Source: Catenulispora yoronensis
Lineage (GTDB): Bacteria; Actinomycetota; Actinomycetes; Streptomycetales; Catenulisporaceae
Direction of reading: 5' to 3'
Assembly (NCBI RefSeq): GCF_039531695.1
Contig: NZ_BAAAQN010000039.1
Coordinates: 1 to 64,000 of the forward strand
DNA length: 64,000 bases
Shown in pieces: positions 60,677 through 64,000 of the stretch (position 1 is the first letter of the stretch; every line of letters starts with the position of its first letter). A model generated the notes under the pieces. The model was given only the letters and a program-made list of their open reading frames with translations, was not told the origin of the DNA and did no database searches. The translations under genes were made by a program, and so were the position numbers.

Positions 60677-62109
60677 CCGCGCACCCCCACTCGCACGTTC
60701 TGGAACCGGGCCGGCGCCGCCGGGTGTCCGGTGTGGCCGACCTGCCCGGGCTGGCCCTTGCCGCAGTTGGGGGTGCCCCAGGCGACGATCTCGCTGGAGA
60801 GCATGTCCATGCTCTGCCAGAACGTCGGTCCGATGCCGGTGTAGGTGGGATTCTTCAGCATCCGGCCGAGTTTGCCGTTCTTGATCTCATAACCGACTTC
60901 ACACCCGAATTGGAAATTCAGTCGCTTATCGTCGATGCTCCACGAGCGGTTCATATCCATGAACACGCCGTCGTCGGTCGCGGCGACGATCTCGTCGAGT
61001 GTGTGCGGGCCCGGCTCCAGGCCGACATTCGTCATCCGCACGATCGGCAGCCGCGACCAGTCCATCGAGCGGACGCTGCCCGCGTAGTCGAGCCCTGCGA
61101 CCGCCGCGCACTCCCGGCCGGAGAGCACCCCGGTCCAGATGCCGTCGCGAACCGCGTCGTGCTTGCCGGCCTTGGTGCCCTCGTCGTCATAGCCGAAGGA
61201 GCCCAGGGCGCCGGGGTAGGTGGCGTCGATGACGATGTTCATCAGCTCACTGCCATAGCGGAGCCGGCCGAGTTCGGCGAGGTCCAGCCAGGAGGTGCCG
61301 GCGTAGGCGGCCTCCCAGCCCAGGATGCGGTCCAGCTCGATGGCGTGGCCGACCGATTCGTGGATCTGCAGCGCCAGCTGCTCGCCGCCGAGGATCAGCG
61401 TGGTCTCCCCGGACGGGCACTGCGGGGCCCGCAGCAGCGCCTGGGCCTCGTCCGCGACCCGCGCGGCGTGCGCGCCCAGGTCGAGCTCGTCGACCAGCTC
61501 CCAGCCCCGGGTGCCGTACTGGCCGCGCCGGGAGGGGTAGGAGCGGACCTGGGTCTCGCGCTCGCCCACGGCGATGGCCGAGATGCCGCCGCCGCACTCC
61601 CGGATGTGCTGGTCGATGCGGTGCCCCTCGGAGGAGACGAACCACTTGCGGGTGTCCCACACCTGGTAGAGGCCGGTGGCGATATCAGCGCCCTGCTTGC
61701 TCATCTCGGCGGTGGCGGCGGTGAGCAGGTCGCCCTTGTCCGACAGCGGCACCGCCAGCGGATCGACCTCGCACGCGCTGGCCCAGCTCCCGACCTCGGG
61801 CTCGGCCGGGATCATCGCCGCCGGGCCCGGCACCCGCGCCGAGGCCCGCGCGATCTCCGTCGCGCGGCGGCCTGCGGCCCGGGCCGAGACCGGGTCCAGA
61901 TGCGGGGTGGCGAAGAAGCCCCAGCTGGAGCCGACCAGCGCCCGGACCCCCACCCCGACCGTCTCGCCCTGGTCCAGCGCCTCGATCGCGCCGTTGCGGG
62001 CGGACATGGACTCGGTGCGGCGGTGCATGACCCGGGCGTCGGCGTACCGGGCCCCCTGCGCGAGCGCGTGCTCCACGGCCGCGTCGGCCGCGTCGAGATA
62101 GCTGCTCAT
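60673..62109 (-). CDS. tldD: TldD family metalloprotease
   Basis: 478 aa, the catalytic subunit of the TldD/TldE protease. The zinc motif HExxxH is in LALQIHESVGHAIELDR. Other segments of the family are SMSARNGAIEALDQGETVGVGVR, GWELVDELDLGAHAARVADEAQALL and MTNVGLEPGPHTLDEIVAATDDGVFMD. It degrades or trims peptides in the cytoplasm with TldE. The gene directly precedes tldE with a 4-bp overlap; cobC starts 22 bp further upstream on the same strand, so the four genes may be co-transcribed. Confidence 0.95.
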   Translation of the reverse strand: MSSYLDAADAAVEHALAQGARYADARVMHRRTESMSARNGAIEALDQGETVGVGVRALVGSSWGFFATPHLDPVSARAAGRRATEIARASARVPGPAAMIPAEPEVGSWASACEVDPLAVPLSDKGDLLTAATAEMSKQGADIATGLYQVWDTRKWFVSSEGHRIDQHIRECGGGISAIAVGERETQVRSYPSRRGQYGTRGWELVDELDLGAHAARVADEAQALLRAPQCPSGETTLILGGEQLALQIHESVGHAIELDRILGWEAAYAGTSWLDLAELGRLRYGSELMNIVIDATYPGALGSFGYDDEGTKAGKHDAVRDGIWTGVLSGRECAAVAGLDYAGSVRSMDWSRLPIVRMTNVGLEPGPHTLDEIVAATDDGVFMDMNRSWSIDDKRLNFQFGCEVGYEIKNGKLGRMLKNPTYTGIGPTFWQSMDMLSSEIVAWGTPNCGKGQPGQVGHTGHPAAPARFQNVRVGVRG

Positions 62110-62131
62110 GGTCTTGACCCTATCCCGGCCG

Positions 62132-63172
62132 TTACGGCCGCGTCGCGGTGATCTGCTCCCAGTGGTCGATCAGCGTGTCGGTGGCGGCGCGGCCCCGGAC
62201 CGCGACCCGCAGCCAGTCCGGGCCCAGGCCGGGGAAGGTGTCGCCGCGGCGCACCGCGATGCCCGCGGCCCGCAGCCGCTCGCGCAGCACGGCCGCGCCG
62301 GGGGTGTGGACCAGCACGAACGGGGCCCGGGAGGCGGCCGGGACGGTGACGCCGGGCAGCGCGGCCAGCCGGGCCAGCAGGTGGGCGCGGTCCCGGTCGG
62401 CCTGGTCGGCCAGGACCCCGGCCTCGGCGACGGCGGCCGGCTCGCAGACCGCCTGCACCGCGATCAGGCCGAGCGAGGACACCGACCACAGCGGCTGCGC
62501 CTGGCTCAGGGCCCTGATGAGCTCGGCCGGCCCCAGGACGTAGCCGACCCGCAGGCCGGCCAGGCCCCAGGTCTTGGTCAGGCTCCTGACGACCACGGCC
62601 TCCGGGTGCCCGGCCAGGCTCTCCGGCTCGCCGGGGACGGCGTCCATGAACGCCTCGTCGACCACGACCGTGCGGCCGGGCCGCAGCAGCCGGGCGAGGG
62701 CGGCGGCCGGGTGCAGGACCGAGGTCGGGTTGGTCGGGTTGCCGACGACGACCAGGTCGGCGTCGGCGGGCACGGCGTCCGGGTCGAGGACGAAGCCGCC
62801 GCCGAGCAGGTGCCGGTCGACGGGGTGGCCGGCGGCGAGCAGGGCGGCCTCGGGCTCGGTGAACTGGGGATGCACGACGACCGCGCGCCGCGGTCGCAGC
62901 ACCCTGGCGAGCAGCACGAAGGCCTCGGCCGCGCCGGAGGTCAGCAGCACCTCGTCGGGCGCACGGCCGTGGCGGGCGGCGATTGTCGCGGTCGCGGCGC
63001 GGGCGTCGGGGTAGGCGGCGAGCCGGTCCAGGCCCGCGACCAGGCGGTCGCGCAGCCAGCGCGGGGGCTCGGAAACGCGGACGTTGACCGCGAAGTCGTG
63101 GCGGACCGGCACGGCGACGTCGCGCAGTTCGGCGTCGCCGTGGTGACGGAGGTCGGGTGGCGGCTCAGCCAT
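62132..63172 (-). CDS. cobC: CobC/HisC-like PLP aminotransferase of cobalamin synthesis
   Basis: 346 aa, fold-type I PLP enzyme with the lysine in RSLTKTWGLAGLRVGYVLG. The N-terminus HHGDAELRDVAVPVRHDFAVNVR resembles Rv2231c/CobC, which links aminopropanol or threonine-phosphate chemistry to cobyric acid. YPDARAATATIAARHGRAPDEVLLTSGAAEAF and VVGNPTNPTSVL are typical. ATG 63172 is used; it overlaps the cbiX stop by 8 bp. The frame stays open further upstream into Thr-rich sequence that is only the His-tail of cbiX read in another frame. Confidence 0.88.
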   Translation of the reverse strand: MAEPPPDLRHHGDAELRDVAVPVRHDFAVNVRVSEPPRWLRDRLVAGLDRLAAYPDARAATATIAARHGRAPDEVLLTSGAAEAFVLLARVLRPRRAVVVHPQFTEPEAALLAAGHPVDRHLLGGGFVLDPDAVPADADLVVVGNPTNPTSVLHPAAALARLLRPGRTVVVDEAFMDAVPGEPESLAGHPEAVVVRSLTKTWGLAGLRVGYVLGPAELIRALSQAQPLWSVSSLGLIAVQAVCEPAAVAEAGVLADQADRDRAHLLARLAALPGVTVPAASRAPFVLVHTPGAAVLRERLRAAGIAVRRGDTFPGLGPDWLRVAVRGRAATDTLIDHWEQITATRP

Positions 63173-64000
63173 GGGCGGGCGCGCGATCGGAATCGTGGCT
63201 GGAGCTGAGGGCTGGGTCAGGACCCTGGCCGGGGTCGGGGTCGTGGTTGGAGCCGGGGTCGTGGCTGTGGCTGGGACCGTGGTGCTCGCAGTGGTGGTGG
63301 TCGTGATCGTGGTCGGCGCCGTGATCGTGGTCGTGATCAGCACCGTGTCCGTTGCCGTGGCTGTGACCATGGTCGTGGCCGTGGCCGTCCTCATCAGGAT
63401 GGTGGTGCGGCGCCTGCGCCGCTCCCACCTTGTCTTCGAACCCTGGCATGGCTATGCGGTAGACACAGGTGTCGCAGTTCATGCGGATGTCTCCGGCGAC
63501 CGCTTCGGCGTAGCGTTCCAGCACCAGATCGGCGAGCTCGTCGCAGTCCCCGATGACCGGCGCGACGTCGTAACCGGCCGACTGCTCCACGATCCGGTCC
63601 GGCAGCACACCGCGGAACAGGAAGTACGGCAGCACCACGATGCGCTTCGCGCCCAGGCGCCGGCAGCGTTCCAGGCCCTCGGCGACCGACGGATGCGCGA
63701 GCGAGACGAACGCGGTCTCGACCATCCCGATCCCGCGGCCTTCCCACAGCAGCCGGGCGGCGCGGTAGACCTCCGCGTTCGCGTCCGGGTCGGTGGAGCC
63801 GCGGCCGACCAGCAGGACAGCGGCGTCGGCCCGCTCCGCACGCGGCAGCACGGCGTCCAGGCGCGCCTCCAGCAGCGCCAGGATCGTCGGGTGGACGCCG
63901 AGCGGACGGCCGTAGGAGAACGACAGCCCCGGGTGCCGGAGTCGCTCCCGGTTCAGCGAGCCCGGGATGTCGCCCTTGGCGTGGCCGGCCGCGACCAGCA
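63165..64000 (-). CDS. cbiX: sirohydrochlorin cobaltochelatase CbiX, cut by the window end
   Basis: At least 278 aa; the N-terminus lies beyond 64000. Class-II chelatase: VAAGHAKGDIPGSLN, LLVGRGSTDPDANAEVYRAARLL with the usual catalytic His replaced by Arg in the second domain, and HPSVAEGLERC with IVVLPYFLFRGVLPD. It inserts cobalt into sirohydrochlorin. The C-terminus has MNCDTC (MxCxxC, an iron-sulfur site as in Bacillus megaterium CbiX) and then about 50 residues of His/Asp/Gly repeats such as GHGHDHGHSHG, a likely cobalt-binding store. cobC follows with an 8-bp overlap. Confidence 0.9.
   Translation of the reverse strand, partial: LVAAGHAKGDIPGSLNRERLRHPGLSFSYGRPLGVHPTILALLEARLDAVLPRAERADAAVLLVGRGSTDPDANAEVYRAARLLWEGRGIGMVETAFVSLAHPSVAEGLERCRRLGAKRIVVLPYFLFRGVLPDRIVEQSAGYDVAPVIGDCDELADLVLERYAEAVAGDIRMNCDTCVYRIAMPGFEDKVGAAQAPHHHPDEDGHGHDHGHSHGNGHGADHDHDHGADHDHDHHHCEHHGPSHSHDPGSNHDPDPGQGPDPALSSSHDSDRAPAHG
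63210..63405. repeat. hexamer-type repeats coding the His-rich tail of CbiX
   Basis: On the minus strand CAYGAYCAC-like units recur, seen on the plus strand as GTGGTCGTG and GTGATCGTGG. They code for alternating His and Asp/Gly and are likely to vary in copy number. Confidence 0.7.

Noticed and set aside
62132..63394. 420-aa version of cobC
   Set aside because: The extra 74 residues are Thr/Ala repeats that come from the His-tail repeats of cbiX read in another frame.

Overview
The window is high-GC actinobacterial chromosome. GTG and TTG starts are frequent, ATGA or GTGA start/stop overlaps are common, and several genes seem to be read from leaderless promoters (a -10 box 6-8 nt before the start codon). 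The gene families (DUF6230/DUF6114, a PknL-type PASTA kinase near an Rv2175c-like protein, a DasR-type chitinase promoter, SpoIIE phosphatase with GAF and ATPase domains) point to a filamentous soil actinomycete of the Streptomyces/Catenulispora kind. The genus is a guess. I recognise no rRNA, tRNA, CRISPR array, insertion sequence or prophage.

Layout. 1-1135: non-coding, with a 58-bp inverted repeat, tandem repeats and a strong hairpin. 1136-5249: a TetR regulator flanked by a DUF6230-DUF6114 operon and a pair of exported proteins; both intergenic regions carry the same TetR-like operator core, so this looks like one small cell-envelope regulon. 5359-17000: mixed metabolism (phosphotransferase, SDR, bioA, L,D-transpeptidase, aldo/keto reductase, DUF2218, epimerase, MerR with its divergent dehydrogenase, TetR with a divergent class II aldolase, ribokinase). 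17172-23673: chitinase with two DasR-like sites, an unusual duplicated-domain exported protein, a two-component system, and a barnase/barstar-type pair.

23763-31523: thiamine block (thiE with an Rv2175c-like protein, a flavoprotein, LtrA, thiO-thiS-thiG) ending in the PASTA kinase. 31737-38722: SpoIIE phosphatase, two methyltransferase/hypothetical genes, EamA exporter, YbjN protein and a MarR regulator divergent from an MFS pump. 39963-41919: a tightly overlapped three-gene cassette (DUF4365 nuclease-like protein, an unrecognised 270-aa protein, a SAM methyltransferase) with codon use unlike its neighbours. It is joined tail to tail with the MFS gene and looks horizontally acquired; it is the best candidate for an undescribed, possibly defensive, system.

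42036-51549: phosphodiester glycosidase lipoprotein, two alkylation-repair-type glycosylases, a lipoprotein, MarR/MFS, an acetamidase-like enzyme, an exported protein and an ArsR-type regulator. 51550-52766: long non-coding stretch with nested inverted repeats and a pyrimidine-rich tract. 52767-64000: cobQ with LysR and a divergent EamA exporter, RecD2 helicase coupled to an N-terminally short PLP enzyme, TldD/TldE, then cobC and a His-tailed CbiX chelatase cut by the window end. cobQ, cobC and cbiX together indicate cobalamin synthesis.

A recurring oddity is expansion of short repeats. In-frame 9-bp units sit inside ribokinase, thiE and the glycosidase lipoprotein, 15-bp units inside a TetR, a 28-bp unit at the end of another TetR, and 10-17-bp units lie in several intergenic gaps.
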